A stretch of 7,147 nt of DNA from Collinsella sp. (GCA_014871605.1 WGSQ01000094.1:1-7147); one strand, 5' to 3'; positions 1 through 6,938 are shown, numbered from the stretch's first letter. The notes: generated by a model from the letters alone, not told the origin. A program made the numbers and translations.

Positions 1-18
1 ATCGCGAGTTCCGCACGC

Positions 19-44
19 AAAGAAGGCCACTTAATGTGGCCTTC
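19..44 (-). terminator. Intrinsic terminator closing the operon
   Basis: A perfect 9-bp inverted repeat (22-30 with 36-44) encloses a 5-base loop. Read on the minus strand, the stem GAAGGCCAC / GTGGCCTTC is followed directly by TTT at 21-19. It lies about 70 bases past the stop codon of the tsaB-rimI-tsaD gene, in the right orientation to end the operon. The T run is short, so termination may be partial. On the plus strand no T run follows the stem, so it is not obviously bidirectional. The stretch 45-114 between the stop codon and this hairpin holds nothing else I can recognise. Confidence 0.75.
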
Positions 45-114
45 GTCTTGCGCAGGACTGTAGAGCAGGAAACCTTATATCCGGCCCCTCCGTCCGGGGA
101 CCGCGCCGTACCAG

Positions 115-2499
115 CTACAGCGTCATGTTCGGATCGGCGTCGACGTCGAACGGCGAGATTTCACCTCGGTCGAATTTACGGCGAGCGACCTCCGCGATCA
201 TGGCGGCGTTATCGGTACAGGCAGACAAGGGCGGCACCGTTACGCGAATCCCCTGACGCCCAAGCTTCTTGATCATCATCTCGCGCAGATGCGGGTTGGC
301 CGAGACGCCGCCACCGATGCAGTATTCCTTGCATCCGGTAGCGTGCAATGCGTTTTTGGCCTTCTTGTACTGCACGTCAAAGACAGCTGCCTCAAACGAA
401 GCTGCCAGATCGGGCAGGTGAATCGTGCGCCCGGCCTTGGTCTCCTGTTCAATGTAGAGCGTCACAGCGGTTTTAAGGCCCGAAAGCGAGAAGCGATAGT
501 CTCCCCTGCTGTTAAGCGCACGGGGGAAATCGATCGCCTTGGGGTTGCCCGTCTCGGCCAGCTTGGAAATGATGGGGCCACCGGGATAGCCCAGACCCAA
601 CGCCTTGGCTACCTTGTCGAAGGCCTCGCCCACAGCGTCGTCGAGCGTCTCACCGAGCACCTCGTAGTCGCCCCACGCCTTCACGTGCACGAGCATGGTG
701 TGCCCACCCGAGACAAGCGTGAAGATAAACGGCGGTTTGAGGTCGGGTTGCGCCAACAGGTTGGCAAACAGATGCCCCTCCAGATGGTTGACGCATACGA
801 GCGGCTTACCGGCAGCGTAGGCAAAGCCTTTGGCAAAGGCAACGCCCACCACGAGGGCGCCCACCAGGCCCGGACCCTGTGTCACGCCCACGGCGGCAAG
901 CTCGCTGGGAGCAATGGCTCCACCCTCAAGACCAAGCGATGCTGCGGCATCCTCGAGCGCCGCATCCACGACACTCACAATCACCTCAACGTGTTTGCGC
1001 GAGGCGATCTCGGGCACCACGCCGCCAAAGCGGGCATGAAAATCAATCTGTGTCGACACCTGGTTGGCCAGCATATTGCCATCCGCATCGATAATCGCCA
1101 CGGCCGTCTCGTCGCAGGAACTCTCGATAGCGAGCACCAGGCGGCGGCGCTCAATTTCGGCGCGCTCCCCCTCGGAGCGCCCAGGCGCAGGCAGCGGCCA
1201 TACGCGTTGCTCGGCTGCCGTCGGCTCGGGCGAGGCGTTATCGACCGGAAGTACGAGGGGAAGTGGGGCCGTCATGACGATGGCGTCTTTGCCGACACCG
1301 TAGTAGCCACGACGACGACCCACCTCGGTAAAGCCCAGAGCGGCATAGAGCGCAATCGCGCCCTCGTTGCCGTCCTCGACCTCGAGCGAAGCCGTGGTGC
1401 AGCCGAGCATCTGGGCATCATAGCTCACATGCGACAGCAGCTTGCGGGCAATGCCCTCACGGCGATGTGCCGAGTCGACGGCGACATCCAGAATCTGCAC
1501 ATCACCGTCCACGACCATACCGCCGGCAAGGCCCAGCAGCTTGCCGTCGTCGTGTGCCACCCACCAACTACGCGGCGCAGCGACGTCCTCGCCCAGTTCG
1601 GACAGGAACATGCCCGGCGTCCACGCCTCGTGTCCGGCACCTTCAAAGCAGGCAGCCTCTAGCGCGCTCGCGCCCTCGGCATCCGCCGCGCCCATGGGAC
1701 GGAACTGCAGATGACGACCGGCGAGCTCATCGGCAACGCCCGTAATTTCGCTCTGCGCACTCTCGGCAAGACCAAGACGCTTGCGCTCGTTTTCCTCGGC
1801 ATCCGAAAGGCGCGTGTAAATCGGCAGGACGCGAGCCGGATCGCCGTCACCCGCAGCGTGCGCGAGCAGCAAGCCCTCGCCCGAAGGCCACCACAGGTCG
1901 CGCTCCACGCAGCGGGCGGTCTCGTCCTCACCCAGCAGCTTGCCATAGCGCACGAGACCGTCACCGGTCAGCTGAACCTGGTCCCAGTCCGCTGCTCGGC
2001 GCCACTCATCGAGCGCCACGGCGGCCTTGACCACGTGTTCGCGCTCAAATTGACGCTCGGGACCCTCATCGCCCAGCATATATAGTGCCGGATATACCTC
2101 ACCGCGCATGGCATCGGCCAAGATACCAAGCTTGCCGCGCACGCCAGCCTTCCACGCCGTCCAAGCGCAAGCGTCGAGCGTCGACACGCCCAGCAGCGGA
2201 ACATTGGCACCGCGCGCGAGGCCCTTGGCAGTGGAGATGCCGATGCGCACACCCGTAAACGACCCCGGGCCGCGGCCGACCACGTAGCAACCAACATCGC
2301 TGCGATCCAGACCGACTTGAGCCAGCACGCCATCAACGGTATTCACGAGCTCAACGTTGGCGTGACGGCGACACATGTGGTCGCCACTCACGAGCTTCGT
2401 CTCGCCCGTCTGCCCATCAATCCAGCTTGCCGCGCAGGCAAGCATGTCGGTCGAGGTATCGAGCGCCGCCACCAGCGCGTTGTCGTTATGCAAGCTCAT
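115..2499 (-). CDS. tsaD: TsaB-RimI-TsaD fusion: t6A37 tRNA modification and S18 N-acetyltransferase
   Basis: This 794-residue protein joins three enzymes that are usually separate. Residues about 9-230 are TsaB, the ASKHA-fold partner of TsaD, with DTSTDMLA near residue 14, GRGPGSFTGVRIG at 76-88 and a typical C-terminal PIYTRLSDAEE. Residues about 264-412 are a RimI-type GNAT acetyltransferase: the acetyl-CoA loop HRREGIARKLL lies at 345-355, and ALYAALGF and RRRGYY follow. A linker of about 40 residues (413-452) leads to full-length TsaD (453-794), with ESSCDET, the metal-binding HLEGH (His572, His576), LVSGGHT, FDKVAKALGLGYPGGP, SGLKTAV and CTDNAAM (Asp763). TsaD-TsaB transfers threonylcarbamoyl from its adenylate to A37 of ANN-decoding tRNAs. 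I chose the ATG at 2499, which overlaps tsaE by 14 bases and has AAGG upstream; a TTG at 2517 would add six residues with no better ribosome site. No Met codon lies near the start of the RimI or TsaD domains, so separate products are unlikely. The components are certain; the fusion is real as far as one uninterrupted frame can show. Confidence 0.95.
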   Translation of the reverse strand: MSLHNDNALVAALDTSTDMLACAASWIDGQTGETKLVSGDHMCRRHANVELVNTVDGVLAQVGLDRSDVGCYVVGRGPGSFTGVRIGISTAKGLARGANVPLLGVSTLDACAWTAWKAGVRGKLGILADAMRGEVYPALYMLGDEGPERQFEREHVVKAAVALDEWRRAADWDQVQLTGDGLVRYGKLLGEDETARCVERDLWWPSGEGLLLAHAAGDGDPARVLPIYTRLSDAEENERKRLGLAESAQSEITGVADELAGRHLQFRPMGAADAEGASALEAACFEGAGHEAWTPGMFLSELGEDVAAPRSWWVAHDDGKLLGLAGGMVVDGDVQILDVAVDSAHRREGIARKLLSHVSYDAQMLGCTTASLEVEDGNEGAIALYAALGFTEVGRRRGYYGVGKDAIVMTAPLPLVLPVDNASPEPTAAEQRVWPLPAPGRSEGERAEIERRRLVLAIESSCDETAVAIIDADGNMLANQVSTQIDFHARFGGVVPEIASRKHVEVIVSVVDAALEDAAASLGLEGGAIAPSELAAVGVTQGPGLVGALVVGVAFAKGFAYAAGKPLVCVNHLEGHLFANLLAQPDLKPPFIFTLVSGGHTMLVHVKAWGDYEVLGETLDDAVGEAFDKVAKALGLGYPGGPIISKLAETGNPKAIDFPRALNSRGDYRFSLSGLKTAVTLYIEQETKAGRTIHLPDLAASFEAAVFDVQYKKAKNALHATGCKEYCIGGGVSANPHLREMMIKKLGRQGIRVTVPPLSACTDNAAMIAEVARRKFDRGEISPFDVDADPNMTL

Positions 2500-2992
2500 C
2501 TTGTACAGCCTTATCAATCAAATGGGAAAGCTCCATTGCGCGGTCACCGTGCGCCTCGAGCGTTATCGTTCGCACATCACTGTCGCCCTCATCACGCTTG
2601 AGCGTCACCGAAAGATACTCATCCGTCAGCTCGTCTTGGAATTGTTCGCCCCATTCCAGCAGGCAAGCACCCTCATAGCCCAGCACATCGAAAATGCCCG
2701 TATCCTCGAGCTCGTAGGCATGCTCCAGACGGTATAGATCAAAGTGAAACAGCGGAATACGGCCTTGATCATGAACGGCCATGAGCGCAAACGTAGGGCT
2801 CGTAACCATATGCTCATCGCCCAGCCCGCGCGAGACGCCCTTGGTAAAGTGAGTTTTGCCCACCCCCAGGCCACCGGTCAGGATGAGCACATCGCCGTCC
2901 TCAAGGCACGGTGCAATTAGCTCGCCAAAGTACTCCGTATCGGCAGCGCAAGTCGTTTTGTAAGTACCTACCCCCAGGCGCTCCAGGGACAT
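2486..2992 (-). CDS. tsaE: tRNA t6A biosynthesis ATPase TsaE
   Basis: TsaE is the P-loop ATPase that binds the TsaB-TsaD complex and lets it turn over repeatedly during t6A37 synthesis. The 168-residue length is close to the family norm. Motifs appear in family order: Walker A GGLGVGKT at 40-47 (Val where Ala is more usual), the switch-like TSPTF at 64-68, HFDLYRL at 83-89 and LLEWGE at 111-116. The start at 2992 is supported by AAGGAG (3003-2998) with a 5-base spacer. The stop lies 12 bases upstream of the UDG-distal neighbour and overlaps the start of the tsaB-rimI-tsaD gene by 14 bases (2486-2499), which suggests translational coupling of TsaE with its partners. The protein looks soluble and cytosolic. 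Nothing essential appears to be missing. Confidence 0.96.
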   Translation of the reverse strand: MSLERLGVGTYKTTCAADTEYFGELIAPCLEDGDVLILTGGLGVGKTHFTKGVSRGLGDEHMVTSPTFALMAVHDQGRIPLFHFDLYRLEHAYELEDTGIFDVLGYEGACLLEWGEQFQDELTDEYLSVTLKRDEGDSDVRTITLEAHGDRAMELSHLIDKAVQDELA

Positions 2993-2997
2993 ATATG

Positions 2998-3003
2998 CTC
3001 CTT
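2998..3003 (-). promoter_or_regulatory. Ribosome binding site of tsaE
   Basis: AAGGAG sits 5 bases upstream of the ATG at 2992, starting just after the stop codon of the glycosylase gene. It fixes the tsaE start, and it shows that tsaE has its own initiation signal in the 12-base gap. Confidence 0.8.
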
Positions 3004-3004
3004 A

Positions 3005-3625
3005 TTATTCCGAGGCGTCCTCTGGTGCGGGATGTCGCTCCAGATAGTCGCCCAGCATCTTAAAGTCTTCCTCCAGCAGTTCCTGCCACGCCGGATTGCG
3101 TAGCGCTGCTGCCGGATGGAACGTGGGCATTACTACAAAATGCCCCATCTGGTGGAACCTGCCGCGCAGCTTAGTAATGCCAATCTCGGTCTTAAGCACA
3201 AAGTGCGTCGCGGGGTTGCCGAGCGTCACGATAATATCGGGCCAGATGCTTCGAATCTGCTCACGCAAAAACGGCGAGCAAGCCAGCACTTCCTCGGGAC
3301 GTGGATTGCGGTTTCCCGGCGGGCGGCACTTAAGCACGTTGGCAATGTAGACGTCTTCGCGTTTGAGCCCCGCCAGCGACAAAATGCCGTTGAGGTCCTC
3401 GCCTGCCGCCCCCACAAAGGGCTCGCCCTGCAAATCCTCATTGCGGCCCGGCGCCTCGCCAATAAACATCACACGAGCGCGGGGGTTTCCCACGCCAAAC
3501 ACGATATTGTGACGCGACTGGTAGAGCTGGCAGAGGTGACAATCGCCCAGAACGGCCTCAATTTCCTCGAGTGCGACCTCACGTGGTGCCTGATGGGTAT
3601 GGCCGGGGATGTGCATGACGCCCAT
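3005..3625 (-). CDS. udg: Family 4 uracil-DNA glycosylase, [4Fe-4S] type
   Basis: The enzyme removes uracil from DNA produced by cytosine deamination or dUMP misincorporation, the first step of base excision repair. Four cysteines placed as in family 4 UDG are visible: Cys29, Cys32, Cys100 and Cys116, with spacings of 68 and 16 residues between the second, third and fourth. They should bind one [4Fe-4S] cluster. The active-site motif GEAPGRNED is at 56-64, followed by GEPFVGAAG; CRPPGNRNP starts at 100, and the second catalytic motif HPAA is at 170-173. At 206 residues it has the usual size. The start at 3625 is supported by AGGAG (3635-3631) with a 5-base spacer; a second ATG at 3616 is less well placed. 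It lies 8 bases after alr and 12 before tsaE. A DNA repair gene at this point is unusual compared with the alr-tsaE adjacency known in mycobacteria. The family call is secure; the substrate range (some relatives also remove other damaged bases) is inferred. Confidence 0.95.
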   Translation of the reverse strand: MGVMHIPGHTHQAPREVALEEIEAVLGDCHLCQLYQSRHNIVFGVGNPRARVMFIGEAPGRNEDLQGEPFVGAAGEDLNGILSLAGLKREDVYIANVLKCRPPGNRNPRPEEVLACSPFLREQIRSIWPDIIVTLGNPATHFVLKTEIGITKLRGRFHQMGHFVVMPTFHPAAALRNPAWQELLEEDFKMLGDYLERHPAPEDASE

Positions 3626-3630
3626 AGCGG

Positions 3631-3635
3631 CTCCT
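3631..3635 (-). promoter_or_regulatory. Ribosome binding site of the uracil-DNA glycosylase gene
   Basis: AGGAG, which shares its first two bases with the alr stop codon TAG, lies 5 bases upstream of the ATG at 3625. It decides between that ATG and the one three codons further in. Termination of alr and initiation of the next gene are therefore physically interlocked. Confidence 0.75.
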
Positions 3636-4779
3636 ACACGTAGACCTTGTCGAGACGCATGCCAAAGCCGCAGGCGACCTCGTAGTTAATCGTTCCGCGC
3701 AGTCGGGCCATCTCGTCCATAGTGATCTCGGCATCGCCATCGCGGCCGACAATAATCATCTCGTCACCATACTCGGCCTCGGGAATCTCGTGTGCCGGGT
3801 TGGACTGAATGGCGACCATAAACTGGTCCATGCAGATATTGCCAACCTGATGCACGCGCTCGCCGCGATACAGCACATCCATACGATTGGAAAGCGTACG
3901 CGATAGGCCATCGGCATAACCGATCGGCAGCGTGCAGATCTGAACGCGCGTACGCGGTACGCGGTAGGTAAAACCGTAGCCCACGCCCTCACCCATCGCA
4001 GGGTGTGCCACGCGCGTCACACGCGCATGGACGCTCATAACGGGATCAAGCTGCATCACGCGGCCACTCAGCTCGCACGGCTGCATTCCATACAAGCCAA
4101 CGCCGGCGCGAATCATATCAAAATGCATCGAAGGGTCGAGCATCGAGGACGGCGTGTTGGCGCAGTGCACGATACCGCACTCAAAGCCCGCATCCTTAAT
4201 GGCCTGAACGGCCTCGGTAAAGCGCTGACACTGCAGTTTGTAGTCCCAGCCCGAAGGTTCATCGGCCGTGGCGAAGTGCGTAAATACGCCGTCGCACTGA
4301 ATACCGCGATGGAAATTTATACCGCGGACAAAGTCGAGCACCTGCGTGTAGTGAACGCCGATACGATTCATGCCCGTCTCGATGGCGAGATGATACTTGC
4401 CCACTTTGCCCGCCGCGACGGCACATTCGCCATACGCAAGAGCAAAGTCAGACGTATAGACCGAGGGCATGATATCAAACTCGAGCAACGTCGGAATGGC
4501 CTCGATAGGCGGCTCGCTTAGGATGAGGATGGGTTTCGTAATCCCGCCCTGTCGGAGCTCAACGCCCTCGTTAACCGTCGCCACGGCAAACATGTCGGCA
4601 CCGGCCGAATACATGATCTTGGCGCACTCAACAGCTCCATGACCATAAGCATCGGCCTTGACCACGCAGCACAGGCGCTGACGTGGATTCAGCAAGTTCT
4701 TATAGGCCCTCGTGTTGCGACGGAGCGCCCCGCGGTCGATCTCGACCCAGGACCAGCGCGTCAAATCGGCTTTATTCAT
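3634..4779 (-). CDS. alr: Alanine racemase, PLP-dependent
   Basis: Alr interconverts L- and D-alanine and supplies D-Ala for peptidoglycan. The 381-residue protein has the N-terminal TIM-barrel and C-terminal beta domain of the family. VVKADAYGHGA contains the PLP-binding Lys41. The catalytic Tyr is expected at 268 in GVGYGFTY on the C-terminal part. TGMNRIG carries Arg139, RAGVGLYG carries the pyridine-facing Arg224, and GNICMDQ (313-319) carries the substrate-pocket Met317. One deviation stands out: where many Alr enzymes have the carbamylated Lys in a HLK(V/M)DTGM motif, this one reads HLAIETGM, with Ala132 encoded by GCC at 4386-4384. The start at 4779 is two bases after the nnr stop. No good Shine-Dalgarno sequence is nearby (only AAGG and GGA further out), so translation probably depends on coupling to nnr. 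D-serine or other racemase specificity cannot be excluded from sequence alone, but Alr is the best call. Confidence 0.96.
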   Translation of the reverse strand: MNKADLTRWSWVEIDRGALRRNTRAYKNLLNPRQRLCCVVKADAYGHGAVECAKIMYSAGADMFAVATVNEGVELRQGGITKPILILSEPPIEAIPTLLEFDIMPSVYTSDFALAYGECAVAAGKVGKYHLAIETGMNRIGVHYTQVLDFVRGINFHRGIQCDGVFTHFATADEPSGWDYKLQCQRFTEAVQAIKDAGFECGIVHCANTPSSMLDPSMHFDMIRAGVGLYGMQPCELSGRVMQLDPVMSVHARVTRVAHPAMGEGVGYGFTYRVPRTRVQICTLPIGYADGLSRTLSNRMDVLYRGERVHQVGNICMDQFMVAIQSNPAHEIPEAEYGDEMIIVGRDGDAEITMDEMARLRGTINYEVACGFGMRLDKVYV

Positions 4780-4781
4780 GA

Positions 4782-6398
4782 TTAGTCATCCGACCCTTCG
4801 TCCATGATTCCCAGATCTTCGAGCGCATCCTTTGCCGCCAGCTCCATGGCAGGACCGATCAAGTCGATAAGATCGGTCGCGATAACGCTCTTCTCACCAT
4901 ACTCCGTCGCCGCGGCAAAACCGGCGTAGCTGTGAAGTGCGACGGCGTACGAATACAGCAACTCCCAACGATCCATCTCGTCGCGCATGGTGGCAAGCGT
5001 GCCGGCCAAAATACCCGCGAGAACATCACCCGAACCGGCAGTTGCTAGAGAAGCCGGACCCGAGAGCGGCAGCAACACACGCTCAACGCCACAGATAGCC
5101 GTCGTCGGCCCCTTGGCAATGACCACCAGATTGTCGGAGCCTGCAGCCCAGACAACCTTCTGCGCGGCCGCAATCGCGGTACCAAGGTCGTTCACCTCGT
5201 CACCGGCAACCAGACGCGAAAGCTCACGATAGTGCGGCGTCATAACCAACGGCTGCTCGCGACGATACATCTCGGGATTACTATCAATACCGTCAATGGC
5301 AATCTTAGCAAGGCAGTTGAGTGCATCGGCGTCCAAAATAAGCGGCACATCAAGCTCGAGCAAGCCCGAAACCACCTGCATAGCGCCGGCAGATGTCGTC
5401 ATACCGGGACCGCACAGTACACAGCTGTACTTCTTTGCAATCTCGCACACCGTCATGCGCGCAGCGGCGCCAAAGGAGCCGCGGGAATCAGACGGAATAG
5501 CAAAGACGGGAATCGAAGGAAGTGCCATGCGAATAAGATTGGCGCAGGCGTCAGGAGCCGCGACTGCCACGTAACCAGCACCCGCGCGAGCTGCAGACTT
5601 GGCCGCCATAATGGCAGCACCAGGATATTGCGCAGATCCGGCGACAATAAGCACAGAGCCACGGGAATACTTATCGATATTCGTAGGTAGTGGGGCAAAG
5701 TAATCAACTAAGTCACCGGGCTCGACAATCTCGGCGGCGTGGTCGACATCATCGATGACCTCGTCAAGACGGTCGTAAAGATTGCCGCAGATCAAATCGC
5801 CAGCATACTCAGGACCATCAGCGCTATACAGACCAATCTTGGGCGCAATCATCGTCACCGTATGCTCGGCACGAATGCAGTCGTCATCAACAACGCCCGT
5901 CTCGGCATTCAGGCCCGAGGGAACATCAATGGATACGACACAATCGGCGCATTCATTGACCGTAGGAATCCAGATGGAGAACGGCGCACGCAGATTTCCG
6001 TGGAAACCGGTACCAAAAATGGCATCGACAACAACATCGGCCTTATCGATCAAAACCTCGAGTTCGTCACGCGAGGGGCCGACGCAAACGTGCACATCGC
6101 GGCCGGCAGTACGACGAGCAACATGACGTGCCAGAGCAGCAGGAATCTCATCCGGCTCAACCGGAGAAACGATATCCACGTCCACACCCTTATGGCTCAG
6201 GATATCGGCGGCAACCCAACCGTCGCCGCCATTATTACCAAAACCGACCAGAACGAGAACCCGATCGGGATTGAGCTTCAAGACCTCGTTGGCGGCAAAC
6301 TCACCCGCTAGCTCCATAAGCTCGGCCTTCGAAGTCCCTTCGCGTTCGATGATATCCTCGAGACGAACGACTTCTTCGGTACTCAAAACCGGTTTCAT
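4782..6398 (-). CDS. nnr: Bifunctional NAD(P)H-hydrate epimerase / ADP-dependent NAD(P)H-hydrate dehydratase
   Basis: Nnr repairs hydrated NADH and NADPH: one half epimerises R and S hydrates, the other dehydrates the S form using ADP. The 538 residues have the usual two-domain layout. The N-terminal YjeF_N epimerase domain (about 1-225) shows GFGNNGGDGWVAA at 52-64, VDAIFGTG at 124-131, IDVPSGLNAETG at 157-168 and TMIAPKIGLY. The C-terminal ribokinase-like dehydratase domain (about 232-523) shows KYSRGSVLIVAGS, YPGAAIMAA, LILDADALN (353-361), VIAKGP and TAGSGDVLAGILAG from 453, with the expected catalytic Asp458. The segment normally close to TPHPGE reads TPHYRE (387-392). The protein ends in an acidic tail. 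The start is fixed by AGGAG 5 bases upstream and abuts the acpS stop with no gap (TAG then ATG). Its position next to acpS and alr is common in Gram-positive genomes; a direct metabolic link among the three is not evident. Confidence 0.96.
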   Translation of the reverse strand: MKPVLSTEEVVRLEDIIEREGTSKAELMELAGEFAANEVLKLNPDRVLVLVGFGNNGGDGWVAADILSHKGVDVDIVSPVEPDEIPAALARHVARRTAGRDVHVCVGPSRDELEVLIDKADVVVDAIFGTGFHGNLRAPFSIWIPTVNECADCVVSIDVPSGLNAETGVVDDDCIRAEHTVTMIAPKIGLYSADGPEYAGDLICGNLYDRLDEVIDDVDHAAEIVEPGDLVDYFAPLPTNIDKYSRGSVLIVAGSAQYPGAAIMAAKSAARAGAGYVAVAAPDACANLIRMALPSIPVFAIPSDSRGSFGAAARMTVCEIAKKYSCVLCGPGMTTSAGAMQVVSGLLELDVPLILDADALNCLAKIAIDGIDSNPEMYRREQPLVMTPHYRELSRLVAGDEVNDLGTAIAAAQKVVWAAGSDNLVVIAKGPTTAICGVERVLLPLSGPASLATAGSGDVLAGILAGTLATMRDEMDRWELLYSYAVALHSYAGFAAATEYGEKSVIATDLIDLIGPAMELAAKDALEDLGIMDEGSDD

Positions 6399-6938
6399 CT
6401 ATGCTCCTAGCGTATCTTGCGAAGCATCGCCCAGGTGCTCCGTCAATGCTGAATTCTGCAGCTGCTCAAGCTCATCTAAAACAGAGCGAGCCTCTTTAAA
6501 TGTCTGCGCTACGCGTTTCTTGGTGCTCACCTTTTCCTCTTTTGGCTTAGGCCGAGCATCTTCGGTAATCGCGATGGCATTCGCAACGGCCAAGTCTCCT
6601 GTAAGCGTAATGGAAAGAGCGACCTCAACAACACCCAGTTCTTGAGCGATCTCGAGAGCACGGCCCGAAAGCAGCGCCTTCGGTTTGCCGAGTTTATCAC
6701 GCGTAACCGAAACATCCTTGCGACCCACGCCTTGACTAAAACCCGTGCCGAGAGCTTTAAGTACCGCCTCGCGCGAAGCAAAGCGGCTCGCATAGTGAGC
6801 AGCGGGACGCGATGATGCATCGCAATACGCACGCTCTTCTTCGGTAAACACACGCCGAGCAAACGACGGCGTCTTTTCAAGAATTGATTTCATGCGGGAA
6901 ATCTCGACGATATCAACGCCGATACCAGCTTCAGCCAT
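6399..6938 (-). CDS. acpS: Holo-[acyl-carrier-protein] synthase with C-terminal extension
   Basis: AcpS transfers 4'-phosphopantetheine from CoA to a serine of apo-ACP, activating it for fatty acid synthesis. GIGVDIVEISRM at 5-16 holds the metal ligand Asp9. RRVFTEEERAYC follows at 28-39, and ASREAVLKALGTG at 54-66 holds Glu57 and Lys61 (the usual KEA reads REA). KLGKPKALLSG and SITLTGDLAVANA complete the fold by about residue 125. The motif SISH of Bacillus-type enzymes reads SITL, as in the Escherichia coli type. I use the ATG at 6938 (179 residues) because GGAGGTGA ends just before it; an ATG at 6950 would lie upstream of that site and add four residues. Family members are usually 115-130 residues, so about 50 residues are extra: a Lys/Glu/Pro-rich stretch (about 128-142), then a probably helical, possibly coiled-coil segment (143-163). 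The gene leads the operon, about 23 bases after a likely transcription start. Confidence 0.95.
   Translation of the reverse strand: MAEAGIGVDIVEISRMKSILEKTPSFARRVFTEEERAYCDASSRPAAHYASRFASREAVLKALGTGFSQGVGRKDVSVTRDKLGKPKALLSGRALEIAQELGVVEVALSITLTGDLAVANAIAITEDARPKPKEEKVSTKKRVAQTFKEARSVLDELEQLQNSALTEHLGDASQDTLGA
6404..6408 (-). promoter_or_regulatory. Ribosome binding site of nnr
   Basis: AGGAG lies inside the last codons of acpS, with a 5-base spacer to the nnr ATG at 6398. The spacer contains the acpS stop codon, so the stop and start codons are directly adjacent, an arrangement that favours reinitiation. Confidence 0.75.

Noticed and set aside
36..272. Plus-strand frame starting inside the left terminator
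   Set aside because: Its start lies in the hairpin stem, its product is Arg-rich with no similarity I recognise, and most of it is antisense to the TsaD end.
289..1662. Plus-strand open frame of 457 codons, the longest antisense frame
   Set aside because: It lies wholly opposite the tsaB-rimI-tsaD gene, has no recognisable domain or convincing ribosome site, and its Arg/His/Gly/Ala-rich translation is typical of an antisense shadow of a high-GC gene.
2500..2517. TTG start at 2517 for the TsaB-RimI-TsaD protein
   Set aside because: It has no good ribosome site and adds six residues before the normal TsaB N-terminus. The ATG at 2499 has AAGG upstream and gives the expected length.
4003..4521. 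Plus-strand frame of 172 codons opposite alr
   Set aside because: It is a shadow of the conserved alanine racemase with no independent evidence; the 175-codon frame at 3116-3643, opposite the glycosylase gene, is rejected for the same reason.
5739..6311. Plus-strand frame of 190 codons opposite nnr
   Set aside because: The opposite strand carries an intact Nnr with all its motifs. This frame shows no domain and no upstream signals.
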